The notes below the pieces were generated by a model, which saw only the letters and a program-made list of their open reading frames with translations, was not told the DNA's origin and searched no databases. 13,586 bases of DNA from JBBDXI01 sp040902425. GTDB taxonomy: Bacteria > Planctomycetota > Phycisphaerae > Phycisphaerales > UBA1924. Numbering within the stretch: position 1 is the stretch's first letter; every line of letters starts with the position of its first letter. The translations under genes were made by a program, and so were the position numbers. Location: positions 1 through 13,586 of the forward strand of contig JBBDXI010000101.1 in the NCBI GenBank assembly GCA_040902425.1, in the 5' to 3' direction. Positions 1 through 6,885 of the stretch are shown here, piece after piece.

Positions 1-194
1 CCCGCGGCGCGCCGCACCTGATCCTGGCAATGCCCGACCACCAGGACCGACTCGTCCACGCCGTTCGCGGCGAGCCCGTCCAGCATGCGATCGAGCAGAG
101 AGCGGCCGCCCACCGGCAGCAGCGCCTTGTGGGTGTGATCGGTGAGCGGCGCCAGCCGCCGCGCGACCCCGGCCACCAGGATGATCGCCTTCAT
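1..194 (-). CDS. Sugar-nucleotidyltransferase-like protein, N-terminal part (cut by window edge)
   Basis: Read from an ATG at 194-192, the first 64 codons encode MKAIILVAG, a variant RLAPLT segment and KALLPVGG. This is the nucleotide-binding N-terminus of the NTP-transferase (Rossmann-like) family, which makes NDP-sugars or NDP-alcohols such as dTDP-glucose, GDP-mannose or CDP-choline from NTP and a phosphorylated substrate. The usual GxGxR loop reads GVARR here, and the Pro normally before the catalytic Lys is His (HTHK), so the loop is somewhat divergent. The gene lies 25 nt downstream of mlaC on the same strand and is probably the last visible gene of that operon. The C-terminus, which decides substrate, is outside the window, so no specific function can be assigned. 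Confidence 0.75.
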   Translation of the reverse strand, partial: MKAIILVAGVARRLAPLTDHTHKALLPVGGRSLLDRMLDGLAANGVDESVLVVGHCQDQVRRAA

Positions 195-219
195 GCCGCC
201 GCCGCGAGCGCGGCCGCGG

Positions 220-855
220 TCACTTCTTCTTGCCGCCCTTGTCCTCGGCGAGCAGCTCGTCCTGCTTGTTCCGGAGCTTGGAGACCAGCTCGTTGTAGGA
301 CGTGGTCTGGATGATCTTGTTGAACTGCGTCCGGTAGTTCGACACGAGGCTCACGCCCTCGATGCTGACGTCGTAGACGAGCCAGCGGTCGCTTCGCTTG
401 ATCATGCGGTAGTCGACCGGCACCTCGGTGCCGTTCTTGGTGATGATCTTGGTGGAGACGGTCGAGAAGTCCCCGTCCACGCGCTCGGCGATGTACTGGA
501 TCTTCTCGCCCCCGTAGGTCTCGATCTTGGAGATGTAAGAGCGCTCCAGCAGCTCGGCGAACAGGCCCACGAACTCGCTCCGCTGGGCCTCGGAGAGCGG
601 CTGCCAGTGCCGGGCCATCGACCGCTTGGCGATCTCGGCAAAGTCGAAGATCTCGTTGGCGATCTTGCGGACGGCCCCGCGACGCTCGGGGGACCTGGGG
701 TCGCCCTTGAACGTCGGATCGTCCAGGGTCTTGAGCACCCGCTCCACCGCGCCCTTCAGCTGGTCGGTGGGCACCCCGGCCGCGGCGGGCGGCGGGCTCA
801 CCGCGACCACCAGGGCCCCCGCCAGCACCACTGCTCCCATGCCAAGCCAGTTCAT
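220..855 (-). CDS. mlaC: MlaC/Ttg2D-family periplasmic phospholipid-binding protein
   Basis: This 211-aa protein has a Sec-type signal: a hydrophobic stretch at about residues 4-24 ending in PAAAG. The mature part matches the MlaC family (Tgt2/Ttg2D), with IFDFAEIAKRSMARHW, a LSEAQRSEFVGLF segment, and near the C-terminus DVSIEGVSLVSNYRTQFN. MlaC proteins carry a lipid through the periplasm to or from an inner-membrane MlaFED complex. The start is set by GGGAGG 7 nt upstream of the ATG. The C-terminus is Lys-rich and charged (EDKGGKKK). It follows mlaD by 27 nt in an E-F-D-C operon. HpnM, a protein associated with hopanoid loci, belongs to the same family, so a hopanoid rather than phospholipid cargo is possible; the sequence alone cannot decide this. 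Confidence 0.9.
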   Translation of the reverse strand: MNWLGMGAVVLAGALVVAVSPPPAAAGVPTDQLKGAVERVLKTLDDPTFKGDPRSPERRGAVRKIANEIFDFAEIAKRSMARHWQPLSEAQRSEFVGLFAELLERSYISKIETYGGEKIQYIAERVDGDFSTVSTKIITKNGTEVPVDYRMIKRSDRWLVYDVSIEGVSLVSNYRTQFNKIIQTTSYNELVSKLRNKQDELLAEDKGGKKK

Positions 856-882
856 CGAATGCCTCCCGGTTGGAAAGTGAGT

Positions 883-1323
883 CTATACCTTGCCGAAGAT
901 GTACTTGGACAGCAGCTCCTCGATGTCGACGGGGGGCTCGACCTCGCGGATCCGCCCGTTGGGCTCGATGATCTTGTCGGAGCCGCCCGGGCTGATGCGC
1001 ACGTACCGCTCCCCGATCAGGCCCTTCGTCTTGATGGAGGCGATCGAGTCCTCCTGGAGCTTGAGGCGGGGCTGGATCACCATGACCACCGGCGCCTGGT
1101 TGTCCTGGAGTTGCTTGCGGTCCACGCGCCGTATCTCGACGCCCGCGATCTCGATCGCGGACCCCGACTTGAGCCCGCCCACCGAGGGGAAATCGGCGCT
1201 CACCACGTAGCCCCGATTGCCCAGGAGATCGACGCGCCCCAGCTTCACGGACAGCCAGCCGAGCGCCAGGAGGCCGATGAGCACGAAGATGCCGACGCCC
1301 AGATCCAGTGCCGAACGCTTCAT
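883..1323 (-). CDS. mlaD: MlaD-family MCE-domain lipid transporter subunit
   Basis: The 146-aa protein has one N-terminal transmembrane helix (about residues 7-28) followed by a single MCE domain (about residues 38-115). Typical MCE elements are the GYVVSADFPSVGGLKSGSAIEIAGVEI-type strand and loop region and GLIGERYVRISPGG. In the Mla system MlaD forms a hexameric ring on the periplasmic side of the MlaE permease and hands lipid to or from MlaC. Its length is normal for a single-domain MlaD. A GGGGAG sequence lies close upstream of the ATG. It is 14 nt downstream of mlaF and 27 nt upstream of mlaC, in the usual mla gene order. Confidence 0.92.
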   Translation of the reverse strand: MKRSALDLGVGIFVLIGLLALGWLSVKLGRVDLLGNRGYVVSADFPSVGGLKSGSAIEIAGVEIRRVDRKQLQDNQAPVVMVIQPRLKLQEDSIASIKTKGLIGERYVRISPGGSDKIIEPNGRIREVEPPVDIEELLSKYIFGKV

Positions 1324-1337
1324 TCTTTTCTCCCCGC

Positions 1338-2090
1338 CTAGGATCGTTGCCCCGCGGGCGCCGCCTCGACGTCCCCGCGGATGAAGTGCTGAACGATGGG
1401 GTTGGCGGAGGCGCGCACCGCCTCCGGCGGCCCGACCTCGACGATCACGCCCTCGTGGAGCATGGCGACCCGGTCCGCGATCTCGAAGATCTCCGGGATC
1501 TCGTGGCTCACCATGACCGCGGTGAAGCGGAACTTGCGGTGCAGCTCCAGGATGAGGTGGTGGATGGTATTGACCAGGATCGGATCGAGGCCGGTGGTGG
1601 GCTCGTCGAAGAAGACGATCTCGGGCTCGGTGACCAGGGCCCGCGCGATCGCCACCCGCTTGCGCATCCCGCCCGAGATCTCGGCGGGATTCTTGTGCCC
1701 CATCCCGGTGAGCCCGACCTGCTCCAGCTTCTCCTCCACCCGGCCCCGGATCTCCGCGTGTCCGAGGCGGGTCTTCTCTCGGAGAGCAAAGGCCACGTTG
1801 TCCGACACCGACATCGAGTCGAACAGGGCGCCCCCCTGGAAGACCACCCCGTAGCGCTCGCGCACCCCATCGAGCTCGCTTCCGCGCATCCGGGTGATCT
1901 CGGTGCCGTCCACCGCGACCGTTCCCGCGTCGGGCCGGAGCAGGCCGATGAGATGCTTGAGCAGCACCGACTTGCCGCCGCCGCTCCGTCCGATCACCAC
2001 CATGATCTCGCCGGTGGCGATGTCGAGGTCGAGGCCGCGCAGGACCGGCTGACTGCCGAAGCGCTTGTGGAGGCCCTGGACCCGGATCAC
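1338..2090 (-). CDS. mlaF: MlaF-family ABC transporter ATP-binding protein
   Basis: This is a 250-aa ABC ATPase. Walker A is GRSGGGKS (residues 34-41), the Q-loop is at Q85, the signature is ISGGM (138-142), Walker B is EIVFFDE (157-163), and the switch His is H196 in VSHE. It energises the MlaE permease at the cytoplasmic face. The frame stays open far upstream (to 2909), but that extension overlaps mlaE out of frame and is low-complexity. The GTG at 2090-2088, overlapping the mlaE stop by 4 nt (GTGA), gives the protein the normal family N-terminus MIRVQGLHKRFG. This start implies translational coupling to mlaE. The last ~10 residues (EAAPAGQRS) are an unconserved tail. Confidence 0.93.
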   Translation of the reverse strand: MIRVQGLHKRFGSQPVLRGLDLDIATGEIMVVIGRSGGGKSVLLKHLIGLLRPDAGTVAVDGTEITRMRGSELDGVRERYGVVFQGGALFDSMSVSDNVAFALREKTRLGHAEIRGRVEEKLEQVGLTGMGHKNPAEISGGMRKRVAIARALVTEPEIVFFDEPTTGLDPILVNTIHHLILELHRKFRFTAVMVSHEIPEIFEIADRVAMLHEGVIVEVGPPEAVRASANPIVQHFIRGDVEAAPAGQRS

Positions 2091-2893
2091 GGCAGCACGG
2101 ACCCCAGGAAGTAGTCCCAGACCAGGATGAGGATGGAGGTCAAGACCACCGCCTCGGTGGTGGCGCGCGCCACGCCCGCGGCGCCGTGCCCGCAGTGGAA
2201 GCCCTTGTAGGTGCAGACCCACGGCACGATCAATCCGAACGAGATCGCCTTCCAGTAACCGGTCATGAGATCGGACATGGTGACGAAGGTCTTCATCTCG
2301 CCGAAGTAGGTGCCGGGCGAGAGCCCGAGCAGCTCCACCCCGACCAGGTAGCCGCCCAGGATGCCCACCACGTCGAAGATGGCGGTCAGCAGCGGGAAGG
2401 TGATGACCCCCGCCACGAGGGCCGGCGCCACCAGGTAGCGCATCGGGTTCAGCGCCATGACCTGCAGGGCGTCGATCTGCTCGGTGATCTTCATGATGCC
2501 GATCTCGGCGGTCAGCGCCGAGCCGGCGAGGCCGGTGACGAAGACCGCGCACAGGACCGGGCCCAGCTCGCGGATCAGCGAGAGCGCCACCGCGGGGCCC
2601 AGGTAGGCTTCCGACCCGAAGCGCGACAGGGTCAGGAAGATCTGCAGCCCGAGCACCATGCCGGTGAAGGCGCCGGTCAGGATGACGATGGTCAGGGACC
2701 GGAAGCCGATGAAATGGACGCGGTCGATGAACCGGCCGAACTTGAACGGGGGAACGACGATGTAGCCGACCGCCTGGCCGAAGAAGCGGCCGAAGCGCCC
2801 CAGGGCCGAGAGCACGTCGAGGGTGCTGCGCCCCAGGGCCGCGATCGGACGCAGCGGCGCCGGCCAGAATTCGGGCGTGGGCGTCGAAAACAT
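2087..2893 (-). CDS. mlaE: MlaE-family ABC transporter permease
   Basis: The 268-aa integral membrane protein belongs to the MlaE/TrgA permease family. It has about five or six hydrophobic segments and the family motifs FTGMVLGLQ, SLIRELGPVLCAVFVTGLAGSALTAEIG, MKITEQIDALQVMALNP and KGFHCGHGAAGVARATTEAVV. The segment normally containing Pro-Arg after NPxxYLVxP reads APALVAG here, a small deviation. Permeases of this family form the membrane core for MCE-linked lipid transport. It is first in the mlaEFDC operon and is divergent from the cruF/hpn operon across 78 bp. No Shine-Dalgarno is visible upstream of the ATG; instead a TAGTAT box lies 6 nt before it, suggesting a leaderless mRNA. Confidence 0.93.
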   Translation of the reverse strand: MFSTPTPEFWPAPLRPIAALGRSTLDVLSALGRFGRFFGQAVGYIVVPPFKFGRFIDRVHFIGFRSLTIVILTGAFTGMVLGLQIFLTLSRFGSEAYLGPAVALSLIRELGPVLCAVFVTGLAGSALTAEIGIMKITEQIDALQVMALNPMRYLVAPALVAGVITFPLLTAIFDVVGILGGYLVGVELLGLSPGTYFGEMKTFVTMSDLMTGYWKAISFGLIVPWVCTYKGFHCGHGAAGVARATTEAVVLTSILILVWDYFLGSVLP

Positions 2894-2928
2894 CGGTAGA
2901 TACTAGCACACGGCGCGGGCAATCTCGG
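2894..2928 (-). promoter_or_regulatory. Putative leaderless promoter of the mlaEFDC operon
   Basis: On the minus strand an extended -10 element, TGC followed by TAGTAT (2905-2900), ends exactly 6 nt before the mlaE ATG. Transcription would therefore begin at or within 1-2 nt of the A of the start codon. There is no purine-rich Shine-Dalgarno in the 15 nt before the ATG. The hexamer at the -35 position (CCGAGA, 17-nt spacer) is poor, so activity would rest on the extended -10 or an activator. The box fits the TANNNT-N6-start arrangement known from leaderless promoters in Deinococcus and actinobacteria. This is inferred from sequence only. Confidence 0.4.
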
Positions 2929-2936
2929 CGCCGTTC

Positions 2937-2971
2937 TTGAAAAAAAGCCGCGAGTTCCGTATCGTGAGCGC
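2937..2971 (+). promoter_or_regulatory. Putative leaderless promoter of the cruF/hpn operon
   Basis: TTGAAA (2937-2942, 5 of 6 matches to the sigma70 -35) is separated by 17 nt from TATCGT (2960-2965, 4 of 6 matches to the -10). The -10 ends exactly 6 nt before the GTG at 2972, so the transcript would start at the start codon. No Shine-Dalgarno precedes the GTG. The seven-A run (2940-2946) overlapping the -35 stands out in this GC-rich sequence. Inference only. Confidence 0.45.
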
Positions 2972-3754
2972 GTGGCGAACTCGCTCGAGGCGCTCTGGGC
3001 CGTCGTGACCCTGCTCGCGGGTTCCTTCGTGCTGAGGCCCTACGTGTTCGGCTTCCTGGCCATCTTCCTCCTGGCGGGCGCGCGCGACCTCGGACGCGCG
3101 CGGACCCTCGGGCTCTTGCTCTGGGGGGGTCTCGTGGCGCTCGGGGCGGAGCTGCTCTCCACGCGCGTGGGGATTCCGTTCGGGCTCTACCACTACACCG
3201 GCGCCACCGCGGGCGCGGAGCTGTATCTCTCCAACGTGCCGTTCTTCGCGCCGCTGTCGTTTCCGTTCCTGGCCTACGCCTCCTTCTGCCTGGCCCGGCG
3301 CGCGTTCGGTCCGGGCTGGGCAGGGAGCCGCGCCGGAAGGGCGCGCACGGTGGCCCTGGCGGGCGTGCTCATGACGCTGCTCGACGTCGTGATCGATCCG
3401 GCGGCGGTGCGGGGCGGGCGCTGGTTCCTCGGTCACATCTTCTCGTACCCGGAGGGGGGATTCTACTTCGGGGTGCCGCTGTCCAATTTCGCGGGCTGGC
3501 TCGTGGTGGGGTGGGCCACGGTCGGGGGGTACGTCTGGGTGGCGGGCGCGGCGCGCCCGGGCTCGCCTCGCCTCGGCATCGCGCTCTACTACCTGGTCCT
3601 GGCGGTCGCCGTCGTCGTGACGCTGTGGATCGGCGAGCTGGTCATCGCCGCCACGGGATTAGTGGTCCATCTGGCGGTCTTTCTGCTACTGTACAATGTC
3701 AATCGGGTGACGCTCGGCCGATGGTCGGCTGAGCGGCTGTCCGCAACCCCTTGA
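2972..3754 (+). CDS. CruF-like carotenoid biosynthesis (DUF422 family) membrane protein
   Basis: This 260-aa protein has roughly seven hydrophobic segments. Family motifs include GIPFGLYHYTG, NVPFFAPLSFPFLAY, a conserved LLDVVIDPAAVRGGRW and YFGVPLSNFAGWLVVGW. It belongs to the family of carotenoid 1',2'-hydratases (CruF, bisanhydrobacterioruberin hydratase), which add water to the terminal double bond of acyclic carotenoid ends. The Asp/Glu and His/Tyr pattern of the family appears intact. No other carotenoid-specific gene is in the window; it precedes hpnH by 21 nt. A different isoprenoid substrate, or a role in hopanoid metabolism, is therefore conceivable but only inferred. The GTG start lacks a Shine-Dalgarno and sits 6 nt after a TATCGT box. 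Confidence 0.8.
   Translation: MANSLEALWAVVTLLAGSFVLRPYVFGFLAIFLLAGARDLGRARTLGLLLWGGLVALGAELLSTRVGIPFGLYHYTGATAGAELYLSNVPFFAPLSFPFLAYASFCLARRAFGPGWAGSRAGRARTVALAGVLMTLLDVVIDPAAVRGGRWFLGHIFSYPEGGFYFGVPLSNFAGWLVVGWATVGGYVWVAGAARPGSPRLGIALYYLVLAVAVVVTLWIGELVIAATGLVVHLAVFLLLYNVNRVTLGRWSAERLSATP
3692..3697 (+). promoter_or_regulatory. Possible internal -10 element upstream of hpnH
   Basis: TACAAT matches the sigma70 -10 at 5 of 6 positions and lies in an AT-richer patch inside the 3' end of the cruF-like gene, about 80 nt before the hpnH start. No good -35 hexamer is found at 16-18 nt spacing. It could give hpnH extra transcription independent of the upstream gene, but may be a chance result of codons encoding LLYNVN. 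Confidence 0.2.
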
Positions 3755-3775
3755 CCGGGCGAAAGGGTCCGCGAC

Positions 3776-4792
3776 ATGAGCGTTCCGCTGTCTCAGATGT
3801 GGACGGTGGCGACCTACGTCCTGCGCCAGAAGCTGGCGGGGCGCAAGCGCTATCCGTTCGTTCTGATGCTGGAGCCGCTCTTCCGCTGCAACCTGGCCTG
3901 CGCGGGTTGCGGCAAGATCCAGTATCCGGCCCAGATCCTGAAGAAGAACCTGAGCGTGGAGAAGTGCCTCGCCGCGGTGGAGGAGTGCGGGGCGCCGATG
4001 GTCAGCATCCCGGGTGGGGAGCCGCTGATGTACCCGGACATCGACCGCCTGGTGGCCGAGCTGGTGAAGCGGAAGAAGTACGTGTATCTCTGCACCAACG
4101 CCATCCTGCTGAAGGAGAAGCTCGATCTCTTCACCCCCTCGAAGTACCTCTCGTTCAGCGTCCACATGGACGGCCTCCGCGACGATCACGACGAAGCGGT
4201 GTGCCGCGACGGGGTCTACGATCAGGCGGTCCCCGCGATCAGGGAAGCGGTCGCGCGCGGCTTCCGGGTCACCACCAACAGCACGCTCTTCGACGGGGCC
4301 TCCCCGCTCCGGATGCGGGAGTTCTTCGACGAGATGATGAGCCTGGGCGTCGAGGGCATGATGATCTCCCCGGGCTACAGCTACTCGAAGGCCCCCGACC
4401 AGGAGCACTTCCTGCTGGAGGCGCGGACCCACGAGCTGTTCTCCCGCATGCTCTCGAAGCCGAAGAAGCGCTGGCGCTTCAACCAGTCCCCACTCTTCCT
4501 GCGCTTCCTCATGGGCAAGCACGACTTCGAGTGCACCCCGTGGGGCAACCCGACCTACAACATGTTCGGGTGGCAGCGCCCGTGCTACCTCCTGCAGGAG
4601 GGCTATGCCCGCACCTTCCAGGAGCTGATGGACACCACCCCCTGGGAGAACTACGGCAAGAAGAGCGGGAACGAGAAGTGCCGCGACTGCATGGTGCACT
4701 GCGGGTACGAGGCCACCGCGGTCGACTACACGTTCAGCTCGGTGAAGGGCTTCGTCGAGACGGTCGGGGTCACGCTGACCGGCAAGCTGTAG
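3776..4792 (+). CDS. hpnH: Adenosylhopane synthase HpnH (radical SAM)
   Basis: The 338-aa radical SAM enzyme adds the 5'-deoxyadenosyl radical of SAM to diploptene, giving adenosylhopane, the first committed step to C35 bacteriohopanepolyols. The [4Fe-4S]-binding motif is C38-x3-C42-x2-C45 (CNLACAGC), and the SAM-binding GGEP is at 80-83. Cys106, in YLCTN, is at the position I recall being proposed as hydrogen donor in characterised HpnH (Ralstonia pickettii numbering). The C-terminal part (DUF3463-type) carries further cysteines C253, C270, C302, C305 and C309. Length and N-terminus are as in the family. A purine-rich GAAAGGG lies 8-9 nt before the ATG. It is followed 9 nt later by a small unknown gene and then hpnG. 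Confidence 0.97.
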   Translation: MSVPLSQMWTVATYVLRQKLAGRKRYPFVLMLEPLFRCNLACAGCGKIQYPAQILKKNLSVEKCLAAVEECGAPMVSIPGGEPLMYPDIDRLVAELVKRKKYVYLCTNAILLKEKLDLFTPSKYLSFSVHMDGLRDDHDEAVCRDGVYDQAVPAIREAVARGFRVTTNSTLFDGASPLRMREFFDEMMSLGVEGMMISPGYSYSKAPDQEHFLLEARTHELFSRMLSKPKKRWRFNQSPLFLRFLMGKHDFECTPWGNPTYNMFGWQRPCYLLQEGYARTFQELMDTTPWENYGKKSGNEKCRDCMVHCGYEATAVDYTFSSVKGFVETVGVTLTGKL

Positions 4793-4801
4793 GGGGCCCG
4801 C

Positions 4802-5161
4802 ATGACCCTCGAGGGCTGGGTGCCCGACGTCGGTCAGTACCTCACGCTGGCGGAAGTGGTCGAGTTCGCCTTCGACTACCGCGGCAACACGACCATCGTC
4901 AAGGCCGACGGCACCGAGGTCGTCGGCTACATCTTCAATCGCAATACCTACGGGCCGGAACCCTACCTGGAGTACTTCGAGGAGAGCGGCGAGGGCCCCT
5001 TCACGCTCCGCTACTCCGAGCTCGCCAACGTCAAGTTCACCGGCAAGGACACCGCGGCCGGGAACAGCTGGAGGGCGTGGCTCGAGCGCAAGGAGCGGGA
5101 GAAGGCCGAGAAGGCGACGGCCGCGGAGAGTGTCCGGGATCCTGATCCTCACCGCGGTTGA
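4802..5161 (+). CDS. Uncharacterised 119-aa protein between hpnH and hpnG
   Basis: I do not recognise a named family. The ATG has a strong AGGGGG Shine-Dalgarno and begins 9 nt after hpnH; the 3' end overlaps hpnG by 32 nt in another frame, so its expression is coupled to side-chain genes. The protein is soluble: no signal peptide, no transmembrane segment and no Cys. Residues ~20-48 (FDYRGNTTIVKADGTEVVGYIFNRN) alternate hydrophobic and polar residues with a central DG turn, suggesting a small beta-barrel (SH3- or LSm-like). A FTGKDTAAGNSWRAW segment (~79-93) looks like a conserved signature, and the tail is a charged helix rich in K, E and A. There is no His/Asp/Cys catalytic set, so a binding, scaffold or regulatory role is more likely than catalysis; this is inference. 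Confidence 0.8.
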   Translation: MTLEGWVPDVGQYLTLAEVVEFAFDYRGNTTIVKADGTEVVGYIFNRNTYGPEPYLEYFEESGEGPFTLRYSELANVKFTGKDTAAGNSWRAWLERKEREKAEKATAAESVRDPDPHRG

Positions 5162-5846
5162 GCTCGAGGCGCGGGCGCTGGCCCGCCGGCTCGAGCTCCC
5201 CGCGATCACGCTGCTGCCGTTTCCCGCCTTCGGCCGCGGCCTCCTCCGGGTGGCTCCGGTCGGGCTGCGGGCCGGTCTCCTCGTCTCCCGCTGGCCGCGG
5301 CTCCTGGCCGGCTTCAATCATCCGCTCGTCGTCTCGGGCGGGGTCTGCGGGGGCCTCGCCCCGGACCTGCGCGCCGGCCAGCTCGTCCTGCCCGAGAGCG
5401 TGCTGGGTCCCGACGGCGAGCGGCTCAACGTGACGCCCACGCCGCACCGCCAGGCTACCGAGCTGGCCGGCGCCGCGCGCGGCGGCACTCTGGTGACCTC
5501 GCGCGAGGTGGTCGGCAGCGCCGAGGCGAAGTCGGCGCTCTTCGCCCGCACCGGCGCGGTGGCGGTGGACATGGAGTCTTCCGTGATCCTGGCCCATGCG
5601 GCCGGCGCGGGCTGTCCGGCCCTGGTGGTGCGAGGCGTGTCGGACACCGCGGCCGAGAGCCTGCCGCCCGAGCTGATCGACCTGGTGACGTCGGCGGGCA
5701 AGCTGCGCACCGTGCGCGCGCTGACCCTGACCCTGACCCACCCGCGGGTGCTGCCGCGGGCGGTGGCGCTGCGGCGCGCTACCCAGCGGGCGCTGGCCGC
5801 GGTCGCGCGCCTGCTCGCGGCGCTCGCCGCCTCGCCGCCGCCGTGA
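5130..5846 (+). CDS. hpnG: Hopanoid-associated phosphorylase HpnG
   Basis: The 238-aa protein belongs to the nucleoside phosphorylase (PNP/MTAN) superfamily. It acts on adenosylhopane, removing adenine to give phosphoribosylhopane or ribosylhopane. Visible motifs are the N-terminal ILILTAVELEA, SGGVCGGL (~69-76), the ribose-binding DMES (147-150) and the base-binding RGVSDTA with S171-D172. The GTG at 5130 gives the family N-terminus and overlaps the preceding small gene by 32 nt; its 3' end overlaps hpnA by 4 nt (GTGA). The last ~35 residues are Arg/Ala-rich and low in conservation. Its place after hpnH agrees with the known order of side-chain steps. Confidence 0.93.
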   Translation: MSGILILTAVELEARALARRLELPAITLLPFPAFGRGLLRVAPVGLRAGLLVSRWPRLLAGFNHPLVVSGGVCGGLAPDLRAGQLVLPESVLGPDGERLNVTPTPHRQATELAGAARGGTLVTSREVVGSAEAKSALFARTGAVAVDMESSVILAHAAGAGCPALVVRGVSDTAAESLPPELIDLVTSAGKLRTVRALTLTLTHPRVLPRAVALRRATQRALAAVARLLAALAASPPP

Positions 5847-6856
5847 ACGTTCTCGTCACCGGCGGCACCGGGTTCGTGGGAGCCAACCTCGTGCGCGAGC
5901 TCATCGCGGATGGCCACACCGTGCGCGTGCTGGCGCGCCGGGGCGGAGACCGCCGGGCCCTCGAGGGCTCTGCGGTGGACATCGTCGAGGGCGACCTGCT
6001 GGACGCCGCCTCGCTCCGGACCGCGGTGGCGGGGGCGCGCCACGTCTATCACGTCGCCGCGGATTACCGCCTGTGGGCGCCGGACCTGCGTGTGCTCTAC
6101 CGCGCGAACGTGGACGGCACGCGCCACCTGCTGGCCGCGGCCTCCGAGGCGGGGGCCGAGCGCATCGTCTACACCTCGACGGTGGGCGCGGTGGGCATCC
6201 CCAAGGATGGCACGCCGGGCGACGAGACGACCCCGGTGGCGCTGGCCGACATGGTCGGCGCCTACAAGGCCTCCAAGTTCCTGGCCGAGCGCGTGGCCGA
6301 CGAATGGGCCGCGCGCGGGGCGCCGGTGGTCATCGTCAACCCGTCGGCGCCCATCGGGCCCTGGGACGTCAAGCCCACGCCCACCGGGCAGATGATCGTG
6401 GACTTCCTGAACGGCCGGATGATTGGCTCGGTGGACACCGGCCTCAACGTGGTGCACGTGCGCGACGTGGCGCGCGGGCACATCCTGGCCGCCCGGCAGG
6501 GCCGGGTGGGCGAGCGCTACATCCTCGGTCATCGCAACCTGTCGCTGATCGAGATCTTCCAGATGCTCTCGGCCCTGACCGGCGTGCCCGCGCCGCGCTT
6601 CCGGGTGCCCTACGCGGTGGCGTGGATGGCCGCCGCCGCCATGGAAGGCGTCTCGAAGATCACGCGCCGCCCACCCCCGGTACCACTCACCGCGGTGCGC
6701 ATGGCCCGCAAGCGCATGTACTTCAGCGCCGAGAAGGCCATCCGTGAGCTGGGCCTGCCGCAAACTCCCGCGGAGACCGCCCTGGCAGACGCGGTGGCCT
6801 GGTTCACCGACCACGGCTATACGCGCGCCAGCCGGAGCGGGAGGAGCGTGGCGTAA
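5843..6856 (+). CDS. hpnA: Hopanoid-associated sugar epimerase HpnA (extended SDR)
   Basis: This is a 337-aa extended short-chain dehydrogenase/epimerase. The NAD(P)-binding motif GGTGFVG is at residues 7-13, the catalytic Ser/Thr is in YTSTVGAVG (~110-118), and the YxxxK pair is Y141 and K145. Further family marks are VNPSAPIGPWD and the substrate-domain GERYILGHRNLSL. HpnA is found widely in hopanoid loci as a sugar-epimerase-like enzyme; its exact reaction has, to my knowledge, not been settled. A GTG start overlaps the hpnG stop by 4 nt, and its TAA overlaps an ATG (TAATG) that could start the next gene. This supports translation as part of one coupled unit. Confidence 0.9.
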   Translation: MNVLVTGGTGFVGANLVRELIADGHTVRVLARRGGDRRALEGSAVDIVEGDLLDAASLRTAVAGARHVYHVAADYRLWAPDLRVLYRANVDGTRHLLAAASEAGAERIVYTSTVGAVGIPKDGTPGDETTPVALADMVGAYKASKFLAERVADEWAARGAPVVIVNPSAPIGPWDVKPTPTGQMIVDFLNGRMIGSVDTGLNVVHVRDVARGHILAARQGRVGERYILGHRNLSLIEIFQMLSALTGVPAPRFRVPYAVAWMAAAAMEGVSKITRRPPPVPLTAVRMARKRMYFSAEKAIRELGLPQTPAETALADAVAWFTDHGYTRASRSGRSVA

Positions 6857-6885
6857 TGGGCGGTAGCAGGAAGAGGCGTGAAGCC

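Noticed and set aside
2091..2909. N-terminal extension of the MlaF reading frame, suggesting a fused protein
   Set aside because: The extension is low-complexity, overlaps mlaE out of frame, and a GTG at 2090 overlapping the mlaE stop gives the normal MlaF N-terminus.
3686..5317. 543-codon open frame on the minus strand opposite hpnH
   Set aside because: Arg/Leu/His/Ala-rich translation with no recognisable domain, fully antisense to hpnH and its neighbour, whose products match known families. It is a GC-rich shadow frame.
5318..6814. 498-codon minus-strand open frame opposite hpnG and hpnA
   Set aside because: His/Arg/Gly-rich without domain motifs; the plus-strand genes in this interval have clear catalytic motifs.
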